DNA of 49,300 bases from an uncultured Blautia sp. (GCA_934373235.1 CAKROW010000017.1:1-49300), one strand, 5' to 3'. Shown: positions 1 to 8,190, counted from the first letter of the stretch. Numbers and translations are program-made. The notes: a model not told the origin generated them from the letters alone.

Positions 1-133
1 ATTTTGATGCCTATTTTCAACCTGTATAAAATTTTCAATGTTCTTTAAATTTAGCCTTGACTTTTTATTTGCAGGCTGGTTTTGATCATATCAGCGGAAT
101 AAGGCTTTTCAGATTCCTGTCCGCTGCTCACGT

Positions 134-164
134 AAAAAAAGAGGGAACATATGCTGTCCCCTCT
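134..164 (-). terminator. Intrinsic terminator of the HU gene
   Basis: Read on the minus strand, a 9-bp stem (AGAGGGGAC paired with GTTCCCTCT, loop AGCATAT) is followed by seven T residues about 20 bases after the HU stop codon. I see nothing else recognisable in bases 1-133. Confidence 0.85.
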
Positions 165-185
165 GATCTATCTCTGGAATACAGA

Positions 186-464
186 TTATTTACCGTTAAC
201 CATGTCTTTTAAAGCTTTACCAGCTTTAAATTTCGGAGACTTGGAAGCCGCAATAGTCATTGTCTCACCTGTCTGAGGATTTCTTCCCTCTCTTGCAGCT
301 CTTGTGCTTACTTCAAATGTACCGAATCCAACAAGCTGGATCTTCTCACCCTTCTTCAGTTCATCAGTTACAACATCGATAAAAGATTTAAGAACAGCTT
401 CTACATCCTTCTTGGAGAGGTTGGTGTCTTTTGCCATTGCTGCTACTAACTCTGTTTTATTCAT
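186..464 (-). CDS. hup: HU family DNA-binding protein
   Basis: This is a 92-residue nucleoid protein of the HU/IHF family, which binds and bends DNA as a homodimer. The sequence has the usual N-terminal start MNKTELVAAMA, the helical dimerisation part (residues 1-45) and the family signature in the beta arm (GFGTFEVSTRAAREGRNPQTG, residues 46-66), including the RNPQTG arm tip. The length is standard for HU. The start is supported by a strong TAGGAGG ribosome binding site 6-7 bases upstream. The gene is monocistronic by appearance, with its own consensus promoter at 519-547 and a strong terminator at 134-164. MazG lies just upstream on the same strand. The family assignment is certain; the paralogue designation is not. 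Confidence 0.97.
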   Translation of the reverse strand: MNKTELVAAMAKDTNLSKKDVEAVLKSFIDVVTDELKKGEKIQLVGFGTFEVSTRAAREGRNPQTGETMTIAASKSPKFKAGKALKDMVNGK

Positions 465-518
465 GGTATTTCCTCCTAAAATAATGATTGTTCTCTTTTT
501 ATTAAACTTTGCCTTATA

Positions 519-547
519 TATATACCCCTTTTATCCCGTTGTGTCAA
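519..547 (-). promoter_or_regulatory. Sigma-A promoter of the HU gene
   Basis: On the minus strand there is TTGACA (547-542), a 17-bp spacer and TATATA (524-519), about 55 bases upstream of the HU start. This is a near-consensus vegetative promoter, as expected for an abundant nucleoid protein. Confidence 0.8.
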
Positions 548-560
548 GGATTTTCGCATT

Positions 561-959
561 TTACAGGGGTTTTTGGCTGTTTTTTTCTCTTTTTTTCAGC
601 TCATTCCAGGACAGGCTGCAGGCTTCTTTATCCTCCGGCGAAAAAATCCTGGGATGGCGGTATACCATTTTGCGGGCAACACCATTTATCACATCCTCCA
701 ATGTAAACTCCCCCTGATCCCGGGCGATCTCGCACTGAAGAAGAACCAGCATGAGAACATCTCCCAGTTCCTCGCAGAGATTGCTTCCGTCCCCTGTATT
801 TTTCAGGATATCAATACCTTCCAGCACCTCCTGTGTCTCATTTACCAAACTTTCTTTCAGGCTTTCATGTGTCTGTGTGCTGTCCCATGGACATTCTTTT
901 CTCAGGCGGCTTATCACCTCACACAGTTCCTTAAATGTGTAATTCTCTTTTTTCTCCAT
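561..959 (-). CDS. mazG: MazG-family nucleotide pyrophosphohydrolase (single domain)
   Basis: The 132-residue protein belongs to the all-alpha NTP pyrophosphohydrolase family, whose members hydrolyse NTPs to NMP and pyrophosphate for nucleotide-pool cleaning. Visible motifs are RKECPWDSTQTHESL near residues 20-34, the metal-binding ETQEVLEGID block (about 41-50), EELGDVLMLV (about 63-72) and the MazG hallmark RKMVYRHPRIF near residues 95-105. E. coli MazG has two such domains and about 260 residues; this protein holds only one, as is common in Clostridia. The CotS-like gene ends 24 bases upstream, so the two may be co-transcribed. The ribosome binding site is weak (GGAG at long spacing). Confidence 0.9.
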   Translation of the reverse strand: MEKKENYTFKELCEVISRLRKECPWDSTQTHESLKESLVNETQEVLEGIDILKNTGDGSNLCEELGDVLMLVLLQCEIARDQGEFTLEDVINGVARKMVYRHPRIFSPEDKEACSLSWNELKKREKNSQKPL

Positions 960-983
960 TTTATTTTATGTACTCCCTGTCTT

Positions 984-1967
984 TTAAAAAGGATATCTTC
1001 TGAAACATTTTTCCGGAAAAGCTCCCCATATTTCCCTCTGGCTTATCAGTGTATCCAGTTTTTCCACACTTTTCCCGGAGATCACTGATTTTTTTCCTGT
1101 GTAGTAATGGTTGGCAAGCTTCCAGTATTTCTCCGGATACAGAAAACGGATCTTCAGGTTGATCCACTCCTCTCTGGAAATATGCCGTTCTTCATTGTAG
1201 ATTCCAAGCATCTCCTCCCCAAGAGCAGTATCCCAGTTATATTTTTCCAGAAGTTTACGCATAAACCGGTACAGATCTGTCATCTGTATGTCAAAGCCCC
1301 AGTGCCGGAAATTGGTCACTGCCACCCCATCCTTTAAGATCAGGACATTATGCTGATTGTACTCCCCATGGCAGATACAGCCATTTTTCAGGGCAGCTTC
1401 CCTGAGACTTCCATATTCTGTCTCCTGAAGAAGGGCTGCCGCCTCCTCTCCTTTTTCCAGAAACCACTGCACGCTCTGGATGAATTTTTTCTCAAAGCTG
1501 TTGGACGGACCTTTTTTTCTCACAAAGCGGCGGATCTTGCGAAGTTCCTGATTATGCCTCAAAAACTCTTCCCTTAGATCTTTCTGTACATAATCCGGCT
1601 CTCCGGGAAGATTCATGACTTTATGGATCTCTGCAAGGGCAGTGATACTTTTCCTGATATCGTCTTCCGATCCTGTATCACATTCCCTGCCATCGAACCA
1701 GTTCTGCAGTGTATAAGGGATCTGGTCTTTATCCCTGCTTACCAGGGAACCTTCCTGATTCTCCAGATAGGTATCTGCTCTGCATCCTTTTTCTGTCAGT
1801 TTCCTTAAAAGCTGCTGTTCCATAGCCAGCTTTTTTTCTGAACCATGAAACTCTCTTATGATCACAGGCCCTTTTTCTGTCCTGCAAAATAAAGCGCCCC
1901 GGATACGCATGGATACGGATGCTGTAAGCCCGTACTGCTCCAGGGTGCTGAGACCATAATCATACAA
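984..1967 (-). CDS. CotS-like spore coat protein with a kinase/phosphotransferase fold
   Basis: The 327-residue protein resembles the CotS/YtaA/YsxE family of spore coat proteins, which have an aminoglycoside-phosphotransferase fold and are made in the mother cell. A catalytic-loop-like segment HGEYNQHNVLI lies at residues 200-210, followed by a DFG-equivalent segment VAVTNFRHWGFD (215-226). The catalytic aspartate of the usual HGD motif is Glu202 here, and the metal-binding Asp position carries Asn219, so it is probably catalytically weak or inactive. It sits between cca and mazG on the same strand. The start is uncertain: the nearest purine-rich site (GGGGGG) is about 12 bases upstream, and an in-frame TTG lies one codon earlier. 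Confidence 0.75.
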   Translation of the reverse strand: MYDYGLSTLEQYGLTASVSMRIRGALFCRTEKGPVIIREFHGSEKKLAMEQQLLRKLTEKGCRADTYLENQEGSLVSRDKDQIPYTLQNWFDGRECDTGSEDDIRKSITALAEIHKVMNLPGEPDYVQKDLREEFLRHNQELRKIRRFVRKKGPSNSFEKKFIQSVQWFLEKGEEAAALLQETEYGSLREAALKNGCICHGEYNQHNVLILKDGVAVTNFRHWGFDIQMTDLYRFMRKLLEKYNWDTALGEEMLGIYNEERHISREEWINLKIRFLYPEKYWKLANHYYTGKKSVISGKSVEKLDTLISQREIWGAFPEKCFRRYPF

Positions 1968-1993
1968 ATCGGCGTCCCCCCTGCCTTGATCCT

Positions 1994-2014
1994 GGCATGC
2001 CCGGCACGGGCATC
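1994..2014 (-). other. Short perfect stem-loop between cca and the CotS-like gene
   Basis: The 104-base gap between cca and the CotS-like gene holds one GC-rich hairpin with 7-bp arms (ATGCCCG / CGGGCAT) and a TGC loop. No T-run follows, so it is not an obvious intrinsic terminator. It could be an mRNA processing or stability element. Confidence 0.4.
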
Positions 2015-2071
2015 TCTCACTGGATGATACCTTTCATCTTATGAGTGGGCGGGGCAGATTATGTTACCGCC

Positions 2072-3406
2072 TTACTTTCCGGAAATCTCCTCTGCAATAG
2101 CCAAAAGCTTCTCCCTGTGATTCAGTTCCGGATCTGAAAGCACCCGGTCCAGAAGCTTTTCAAGAAGCTCTCCCAGTTCAGGTCCTGCCGGATGTCCTGC
2201 CTGGATCAGGTCCCTGCCTGTAACTGCAAGCATCTTAAGAGATGTGCACTCCCTGCGGGAAAGAATTCCCCTGTAGGTTTCCGTAACCCCTTCAAGTCTT
2301 GCTATCTTTTCCTCTCTTCTGTAAGTACTCTGCGCCAGAAGATCTGCCCTCTGCACTTTAAGATATAAGGGAAAAAGCTCCTCTCCTATCAGGTTCACAG
2401 CTCTTCGCACTTCCTCCGGCTCTACTCCCGGTCTCAGATCATGGTAGCGGATCAGGCGGCAGGTATTCCGTATGGTGGCATTGTCAAATTTCAGGCGGCG
2501 GAGGATCTTCCCTGTAAGTTTTTCTCCTGCAGGGCCATGAGTCTTGAAATGATCCCTGCCGTTTTCATCCGTCTTCTTTACCACCGGTTTGGCAATATCG
2601 TGAAACAGCATGGTAATACGGAGAAGCCGGTCCGGCTCCATGTTCACAAGGCTCTTTAAAATATGCTCTCCTACTGTATAACAGTGATGAGGAGTATTCT
2701 GTTCTGTCTCCATACACACATCAAATTCCGGAAGAAACTGTGCAGTCAGTCCTGTTTCATATGCAATCCTCAGATAATCCGGGTGATCGGATGTGAGAAG
2801 CTTCACCAGTTCAGTCTGGATCCGCTCTGCACTTACATGTTCCAGATTCCCGGCCATTTTTCCTAATGCTTCTTTTGTCCGGTTTTCCACCTCAAAGCCA
2901 AGCTGTGCGGAAAAACGTACTGCCCGGAGCATACGGAGGGCATCCTCTGTAAAACGTTCCACAGGATCTCCCACACAGCGGATCATCTTTTTCTCAATAT
3001 CATCCATGCCGCCAAACAGATCCACAAGGCCATGATCCGGATGGTACGCCATTGCATTGATGGTAAAATCCCTGCGTTTCAGATCCTCCTCAAGGCTTCT
3101 TGTGAAGGTCACTGCATCAGGATGTCGTCCGTCATGATACTCTCCGTCCACACGGTAGGTCGTCACCTCAAATCCTTCTTTGCCCATCATCACAGTTACT
3201 GTTCCATGCTGGATTCCCGTATCCACAGTTCTATGAAACAATGCCTTCACCTCCTCAGGCTGTGCCGAAGTGGTGATATCCCAGTCTCCCGGTTTCCTTC
3301 CCAGAATGGAATCTCTCACGCAGCCTCCCACAACGTAGGCCTCATATCCTGCTTCTCCCAGTGTACGGAGGATTTCTGCTGCTTTTTGCGGTATATTAAT
3401 GGTCAT
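2072..3406 (-). CDS. cca: CCA tRNA nucleotidyltransferase
   Basis: The protein adds or repairs the 3'-terminal CCA of tRNAs. This is a class II nucleotidyltransferase: the pol-beta head has VVGGCVRDSILGRKPGDWDITT (roughly residues 27-48) with the catalytic Asp pair, then the RRDFTINAMAYHP motif that helps select the base, and an HD-type domain (LFHDIAKP) in the C-terminal half. The chosen start (MTINIPQ, 444 residues) has AAAGGAACG 6-7 bases upstream; an alternative start 13 codons earlier lacks a good ribosome binding site. An extended -10 promoter lies about 45 bases upstream. The HD part suggests additional phosphohydrolase activity, as in other bacterial CCA enzymes, but whether it is active here cannot be told. 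Confidence 0.95.
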   Translation of the reverse strand: MTINIPQKAAEILRTLGEAGYEAYVVGGCVRDSILGRKPGDWDITTSAQPEEVKALFHRTVDTGIQHGTVTVMMGKEGFEVTTYRVDGEYHDGRHPDAVTFTRSLEEDLKRRDFTINAMAYHPDHGLVDLFGGMDDIEKKMIRCVGDPVERFTEDALRMLRAVRFSAQLGFEVENRTKEALGKMAGNLEHVSAERIQTELVKLLTSDHPDYLRIAYETGLTAQFLPEFDVCMETEQNTPHHCYTVGEHILKSLVNMEPDRLLRITMLFHDIAKPVVKKTDENGRDHFKTHGPAGEKLTGKILRRLKFDNATIRNTCRLIRYHDLRPGVEPEEVRRAVNLIGEELFPLYLKVQRADLLAQSTYRREEKIARLEGVTETYRGILSRRECTSLKMLAVTGRDLIQAGHPAGPELGELLEKLLDRVLSDPELNHREKLLAIAEEISGK

Positions 3407-3450
3407 GATCGTTCCTTTCATATTCACCTGTTTTTCAGGTTTCATGAAAT

Positions 3451-3459
3451 ATTATAACA
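3451..3459 (-). promoter_or_regulatory. Extended -10 promoter of cca
   Basis: The minus strand carries TGTTATAAT, a TGn-extended -10 box with perfect TATAAT. No convincing -35 is seen 17 bases further upstream, which fits an extended -10 promoter. Confidence 0.55.
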
Positions 3460-3535
3460 AGCATCTCTCCACTTCGCCAGTGCCTGTTTGAAAAATCATT
3501 CCGGCAATCTGTACGACCTCTTTTGCCGGCATCCT

Positions 3536-3672
3536 AAAAAAGAATCCTGCTTGCAGGATTCTCCGCCTGCGGCGGGTCGCTTCAGCGACATAATTCCTCT
3601 CCGACGCAGTGCGATCCTGCCCGGAGGGCTTTTTTATGTCATTGGAACATTACGGAGTAATTTCCTATGACA
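3536..3672. repeat. Interspersed repeat, copy A (full length)
   Basis: This 137-bp stretch is base-for-base identical to 13333-13469. It starts with a perfect palindrome (3541-3562, 10-bp arms, TT loop), continues with two small GC hairpins (CCGCC/GGCGG and GTCGCT/AGCGAC) and ends with a long imperfect palindrome whose arms begin TGTCAT and end ATGACA (3637-3672). A 45-bp core, 3629-3673, recurs at 18551-18595. It directly follows the T-run of the DUF4038 gene's terminator. Both strands carry a ribosome-binding-site-like sequence followed by ATG (plus 3636, minus 3591). No transposase is encoded. The rest of the gene-free stretch 3446-3780 holds the cca promoter, a 7-bp CCGGCAA/TTGCCGG hairpin and the terminator. 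Confidence 0.9.
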
Positions 3673-3673
3673 C

Positions 3674-3725
3674 AAAAAAGCAGCCCTGCCTTTCCGTTTG
3701 CTCCGGAATGAACAGGACTGCTTTT
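3674..3725 (-). terminator. Intrinsic terminator of the PTS-DUF4038 operon
   Basis: On the minus strand AGCAGTCCTG pairs with CAGGGCTGCT around a loop of about 22 bases, and a run of six T follows. It lies about 55 bases after the hydrolase stop codon and is abutted by repeat copy A. Confidence 0.8.
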
Positions 3726-3780
3726 CTCTCTTCTTTTTTTATCACAGTGAAAAGGTTCCGTGAATATGGCTTTTCATTGT

Positions 3781-5067
3781 TTATCTGTTTTCCGGCCACG
3801 CAAGGATCAGCGCATCCTTTTCAAATCTGTGCATGGCAATCTGAGTTTTTCCATCTGTAACTGTAACCTCCGGCCTGCCACTTCGTCTCTCCTCCAGGTC
3901 AAGGACACGCACCTGATAGTTTTCCAGGGATTTCTTTACGACAAGCTTCGTATTGCAGGGAAGATAAAAAAGATACATTCCGTTCTCTCCCACTGCACCA
4001 CGGATCTCCTCTGTGCTGTTTTCGATCAGCTCCTGTACCGGTGTCAGACAACCTGTCTCCTTTGTCTCCAGAAGTTCCCTGATATAGCCGTAATCCCAGG
4101 CCCCCGGGAATTTCAGTGCATCCTGCCAGATCCTTGCTGTGTCAAAACCCTCTCCCAGCATTTTGTTCTTTGGCATCCCGGCTGTATACCAGTTCCAGAT
4201 ACCGTGCGCTCCGTAGGTGATCCCTGCACAGGCTCCGGAAAGGATGCTCTGCCACGCCGCATGGCGTACATCTTCCCTTTCAAAACGTCCGTAAATGTTT
4301 CGGCTGTAACCCATCTGCTCATAGCATGGTTCACTGTTGATCACCGGTTTTCTGTTCTCTCTCGCCCACATCTTTTCCGCAAGTTTGTATGCCATATCCT
4401 GGCCATTGCAGTTATGTCCGGACTGATACATGTAAAAATCGATCTTTGATACAAAATCTTCCGGGATCACATCATAACCACGCTTAATATGAAGCCCTTT
4501 CAGAGTATCCGGGCTGCATCTGCAGATAGTATCCAGTACCTCTCTGTACCATTCCACAGCCTCCGGCGTATCAAAATCCGTATCTCCGCTTACAATATAG
4601 ATCGGATCAAAACAGTCAAATACCTGATGCACCTTTTCTGTATAAGGTCTTAAGAGTTCTTTTGGCATAATGTTCCTGTCACAGATCCGACTGCCCCAGG
4701 TTCCAGGCGCATAGTTGACCCACAGAAGCACCAGCGCAAGCTGGAAGCCTTTCTCCACAGCCACACGGCACATATCTGCCGCATGACTGAAATAGCTTTC
4801 CTGAAAACCACCGCCGAAATCAAAGACCGCACCGTCTTCAGTGGGGAAAGGATATCCTCCCACATCCACCATACACCGGTCCCACTGGGGAAGTACATTG
4901 ATCTGAAGCGCAGTAAAACCCTGTGCTTTTCTGTAATCCAGATAATACTCCCACTCAGTTTCCGTCACATTGGTAAATGCACTCCATATGGTATCTGCAA
5001 GATAAAAGAATGGTTTTCCGTCTTTCTCAAATGTTCTTCCATTTCTGTCAACTGTCAATCTTCCCAT
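3781..5067 (-). CDS. DUF4038 / apiosidase-like (GH140-type) glycoside hydrolase, intracellular
   Basis: The 428-residue protein fits the DUF4038 (apiosidase-like TIM barrel) family, whose best-known members are GH140 apiosidases that remove D-apiose from plant glycans. The family opening is visible: a short N-terminal strand segment, then GKPFFYLADTIWSAF (about residues 17-31), the EWEYYLDYRKAQGFTALQINVLPQW block (39-63), IVSGDTDFD and VINSEPCYE, which probably supply catalytic acids, and ITYGAHGIWNWY. A C-terminal beta domain follows. There is no signal peptide, so it acts inside the cell. It begins 10 bases after the PTS gene with a good AGGAGC ribosome binding site, so the two are co-transcribed. 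Apiose as the sugar released is inference from the family and from the D-apiose-type operon at 13.5-18.2 kb. Confidence 0.8.
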   Translation of the reverse strand: MGRLTVDRNGRTFEKDGKPFFYLADTIWSAFTNVTETEWEYYLDYRKAQGFTALQINVLPQWDRCMVDVGGYPFPTEDGAVFDFGGGFQESYFSHAADMCRVAVEKGFQLALVLLWVNYAPGTWGSRICDRNIMPKELLRPYTEKVHQVFDCFDPIYIVSGDTDFDTPEAVEWYREVLDTICRCSPDTLKGLHIKRGYDVIPEDFVSKIDFYMYQSGHNCNGQDMAYKLAEKMWARENRKPVINSEPCYEQMGYSRNIYGRFEREDVRHAAWQSILSGACAGITYGAHGIWNWYTAGMPKNKMLGEGFDTARIWQDALKFPGAWDYGYIRELLETKETGCLTPVQELIENSTEEIRGAVGENGMYLFYLPCNTKLVVKKSLENYQVRVLDLEERRSGRPEVTVTDGKTQIAMHRFEKDALILAWPENR

Positions 5068-5077
5068 GTACTGCTCC

Positions 5078-6937
5078 TTAATTTTCCACGCGGATCACCG
5101 CATCTCCTGTTTTTACAATGCCTTTTCCAAGAATCTCAGGCTCTTTGAAATCATCACTGTTTGTCACCACCATCGGTGTGGTTGTCTCAAAGCCTGCTGC
5201 CTTTACTGCTGCAAGGTCTACAGTTACAAGTAACTGTCCTTTTTTTACTTTCTGTCCCTCTTTTACATGAACGGAAAATCCTTTTCCCTTCATCTCCACG
5301 GTATCCATTCCAATGTGGATCAGAACCTCTGCTCCGTTATCTGTTGTAAATCCTACTGCATGGCCTGTGTCAGCCACCATTGTGATCTCGCATTCTGCCG
5401 GTGCCTTGATCTCACCGTTTTCCGGAATAAATGCCACACCTTTTCCAAGTGCACCACTTGAAAATACCGGGTCCTTGATGTTCTCAACTGCCACACACTC
5501 GCCGTCAACCGGAGCTGCCAGGATAACTTCTCCTGCTTTTGCTTCTGTCTTTGCCTCTTCCTTTGCTGCACTCTCATTTCCTCCCAGGATCATGGAATCA
5601 TCAAATCCGAAGAAATAAGTCACAATTGCCGCACCGAAATATGCAATGGCACATGCCACACAGAATCCTGCAAAACCTTTTCCAATGTATGCAGGAAGTG
5701 TAAGGATACTGGTTCCTACCAGTGTGGGAACGCCGGTTCCTGCCCATGCAACAATGGCACCTGCAATAGCGGAAAATACCGCTCCAATGGCAAATGGTTT
5801 TTTGTATTTCAGTGTGATACCGTAGATAGCCGGCTCTGTAATACCTGCCAGGACTGCGGAAAGTGCCGCACTTCCTGATGTTGCTTTTAAGTCTTTGTTC
5901 TTTGTCTTAAGGAATACGCCAAGTGTTGCACCGGCCTGTGCCATGTTGTTAGGTCCTGTGATAACAAAAAGTGTATCCCTTCCAAACTCTGCAATATTGT
6001 TAAATACGATAGGTACAAATCCATAATGAAGTCCGAACATAACGATGACCGGCCACAAGCCGCCAAGGATAAATCCTGCGATCACCGGGTTAAATCCTAC
6101 CAGTCCTGTATATCCGGATGCCAGAAGGCTTCCAAGCTTATCGGAAACCGGTCCGATCACAAGATAGGTTGCAGGTGTCATAACTGCCAGGCAGGTAAGT
6201 GGTGTCAGGAAATTCTTGCAGACTTCCGGATAGATCTTCTTCAGAAGCTTCTCAAGCTTTGACATCACATAAACTGCCAGGATAATGGGAATCACGGAGT
6301 TCTGGTAATTAATAAGAACTACCGGGATCTTCAGGAAACTTAATGTTTCTCCCGCACTGTAGGCTGTTGTAAGATCCGGATAAACCAGAGCTGCTGCCAG
6401 TGCAACTGCCACGAACCTGTCACATTTGAACTTGGTCGCCGCTGTATATGCCAGAAGCACCGGCATAAATGTGAACAGGGCATCTGCTGCTGCGTAAAGG
6501 ATCCTGTAGGTTCCCATTTCCGCTGTCATCCACCCCATTGTGGTGCAGAGGATCAGAAGGCCTTTGAGAAGACCTGCTCCGCACATGGCTCCCAGGAGCG
6601 GTGTGAATACGCCTGCCACAGTATCAATAAACGCCTCATAAAGCTTCTTTTTTGTCTTTGGCCCTTCTTCCGTACTCTCTCCAAGTTTGATGTCTGTCAC
6701 TTTGCCGATGGTGTCATACACATCACCTACATGGTTTCCGATGACCACCTGGATCTGTCCCGCACCTTCCATAACGGTGATCACACCTTCTGTCTGGGAA
6801 AGCTGATCCTTCTGAACCTTACTTTTGTCTTTCACTGCAAACCGAAGTCTTGTGGCACAGTGTACCAGTGATTCCACATTGTCGGCTCCGCCGATATACT
6901 TCTCAATGTTTTTTGCAAGAGCAGTATAATCTTTCAC
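5078..6937 (-). CDS. Beta-glucoside-type PTS transporter, fused IIBCA
   Basis: The protein imports and phosphorylates a sugar or glycoside using phosphoenolpyruvate-derived phosphate from HPr. Domain order is IIB (about 1-85, phospho-Cys27 in VHCATRLRF), IIC (about 105-460, hydrophobic with glycine-rich loops) and IIA (about 490-619, phospho-His in VLIHIGMDTVEM). The start is a GTG (VKDYTAL, 619 residues) because an ideal AAGGAGG lies 8 bases upstream; the longer reading to 7003 has no ribosome binding site. The family is the beta-glucoside/sucrose/trehalose PTS. Its operon partner is the DUF4038 hydrolase rather than the usual GH1 phospho-beta-glucosidase, and a LacI gene precedes it, so the substrate may be an unusual plant glycoside. 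Confidence 0.93.
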   Translation of the reverse strand: MKDYTALAKNIEKYIGGADNVESLVHCATRLRFAVKDKSKVQKDQLSQTEGVITVMEGAGQIQVVIGNHVGDVYDTIGKVTDIKLGESTEEGPKTKKKLYEAFIDTVAGVFTPLLGAMCGAGLLKGLLILCTTMGWMTAEMGTYRILYAAADALFTFMPVLLAYTAATKFKCDRFVAVALAAALVYPDLTTAYSAGETLSFLKIPVVLINYQNSVIPIILAVYVMSKLEKLLKKIYPEVCKNFLTPLTCLAVMTPATYLVIGPVSDKLGSLLASGYTGLVGFNPVIAGFILGGLWPVIVMFGLHYGFVPIVFNNIAEFGRDTLFVITGPNNMAQAGATLGVFLKTKNKDLKATSGSAALSAVLAGITEPAIYGITLKYKKPFAIGAVFSAIAGAIVAWAGTGVPTLVGTSILTLPAYIGKGFAGFCVACAIAYFGAAIVTYFFGFDDSMILGGNESAAKEEAKTEAKAGEVILAAPVDGECVAVENIKDPVFSSGALGKGVAFIPENGEIKAPAECEITMVADTGHAVGFTTDNGAEVLIHIGMDTVEMKGKGFSVHVKEGQKVKKGQLLVTVDLAAVKAAGFETTTPMVVTNSDDFKEPEILGKGIVKTGDAVIRVEN

Positions 6938-6954
6938 CTTATTTTCCTCCTTAA

Positions 6955-6978
6955 AATATCCGGAAGCTGTATGCTTCT
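6955..6978 (-). promoter_or_regulatory. Possible operator half-site and inverted repeat before the PTS gene
   Basis: The minus strand just upstream of the PTS ribosome binding site holds GAAGC-ATACA-GCTTC, followed by CGGATAT. The latter matches half of the perfect palindrome GCGGATATCCGC found in front of the neighbouring lacI-type gene. It may be a regulator site; support is limited to this similarity. Confidence 0.3.
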
Positions 6979-7093
6979 CTTTCTGATAGGGACACTTTAA
7001 CACGTGGAGAAAAAGGCTTCAATCCCCTCTGGTTTTTTCTATATATCGCACAAAATACGGCTGTTTTTCTGATCTTCCCCAAAAGAGTTTTGT

Positions 7094-7135
7094 AAAAAAT
7101 AAAGATGCTTTTAAATTTTCTTTAAAAGCACCTTT
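7094..7135 (-). terminator. Intrinsic terminator of the LacI gene
   Basis: On the minus strand AAAGGTGCTTTTAAA pairs with TTTAAAAGCATCTTT (one G-T pair) and is followed by ATTTTTT, a few bases after the regulator's stop codon. This separates the regulator from the PTS operon. Confidence 0.8.
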
Positions 7136-7141
7136 ATGGTT

Positions 7142-8176
7142 TCAGTAAATATATCTGGTTTTGTCAAAAACACTGTTGCCCTCGATCATACGGGTTTTGT
7201 AGTATACACGGATGATCTCCGTCTCCTCATCCTCAATATGCATGATCAGATGCCGAAGCGCCGCCCCATGACGTTTGGTGTGGATTCCCTTGATCTGGGT
7301 CAGGGAAAAGCTGTTCAATCCTACCGGCGGCAGGGCATCAAAACCTACCAGGGAAATATCTCTGGGGATACGTACCTTACGCTCAAGGAGAGCTTTGATC
7401 ACCCCCACAGAAACCACTGAACTTTCCAGAAAAAATGCTGTCGGCCTTCTTCTGCCCTCTTCCAGGTATCTCAGGGTATTTTCGTATACCTCATCCTCCG
7501 TATTTCCCATATGGATGATCCGGTTGTGGACATCCCCGCACTCCTGACGGGCCATTTCCAGCACAAAGGCTTCCCTGCGTTCCACAAAATTATAAATATC
7601 AAGATCTTCCGCAAGATAGGCAATATGGCTGTGTCCTTTTTCCATAAGATAACGGATACCGCTGCGGATCCCCTCCCGGTTATCCAAAAGAAAGCAGTCC
7701 ACGCCTTCCTCATAAAAGCTGTTGTCTCCTACCACCACCGGGATCTTAAGTCTTAAGAAAGGAAAAATATCATCTCTGTCCATCTCGGCCCCGATAATAT
7801 AAAGCCCCTTCACTGCCTTCTTTTCAAGCTGTCCAAAAAGTCCCTCCAGGCTGTCAGTCTTCTCATAGTAGATCCAGGTCTCCATACGGTAGCCGTACTT
7901 CCCGGAAACCTTTGAAAATTCCACGGGAACTGCCTTTCCTCTGCCTGCGGCACGGTTCATGATGATGCCGTTTTTGATGTATTCCAGCATCACCACAAGC
8001 CCTTTGTCATTTTCACATGCTGCATGTCCGTAAATCTTTTCTTCCTGCTGCCGCAGGTATTCCTGTACCCTCTCACGGGTCTTCCGGTTCACACCGGGCT
8101 TCCCGTTAAGGGCGAGGGATACCGTAGCCTCAGAAAGCTGCAGAGCCTCTGCAATGTCCTTTGACTTTATCTTCAT
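7142..8176 (-). CDS. LacI-family transcriptional regulator of the PTS-DUF4038 locus
   Basis: The protein has an N-terminal LacI helix-turn-helix (MKIKSKDIAEALQLSEATVSLALNG, residues 1-25, then the hinge-region VNRKTRERVQEYL) and a periplasmic-binding-protein-like effector domain (about 60-344) with PTAFFLESSVVSVGVIKAL and ISLVGFDALP near its end. I chose MKIKSKD (344 residues) because AAGGTGAG lies directly upstream. The start 11 codons earlier would add an unusual tail. It precedes the PTS-hydrolase pair on the same strand and probably represses it, with release by the imported sugar. A perfect 12-bp palindrome at 8191-8202, just upstream of its start, is a candidate autoregulatory operator. 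Confidence 0.92.
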   Translation of the reverse strand: MKIKSKDIAEALQLSEATVSLALNGKPGVNRKTRERVQEYLRQQEEKIYGHAACENDKGLVVMLEYIKNGIIMNRAAGRGKAVPVEFSKVSGKYGYRMETWIYYEKTDSLEGLFGQLEKKAVKGLYIIGAEMDRDDIFPFLRLKIPVVVGDNSFYEEGVDCFLLDNREGIRSGIRYLMEKGHSHIAYLAEDLDIYNFVERREAFVLEMARQECGDVHNRIIHMGNTEDEVYENTLRYLEEGRRRPTAFFLESSVVSVGVIKALLERKVRIPRDISLVGFDALPPVGLNSFSLTQIKGIHTKRHGAALRHLIMHIEDEETEIIRVYYKTRMIEGNSVFDKTRYIY

Positions 8177-8190
8177 ACTCACCTTGTCAA

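Noticed and set aside
1..133. Gene or RNA at the left edge
   Set aside because: AT-rich sequence with no open frame, no ribosome binding site and no recognisable structure.
1994..2014. A tRNA gene or terminator
   Set aside because: Only one 7-bp stem is present. There is no cloverleaf and no T-run.
3536..3672. Insertion sequence or CRISPR-like repeat
   Set aside because: No transposase, no flanking target duplication I could define, and no regularly spaced repeats; the copies are kilobases apart.
6955..7093. BglG-type antiterminator (RAT) site before the PTS gene
   Set aside because: No RAT-like sequence overlapping a terminator was found in the leader, and the adjacent regulator is LacI-type.
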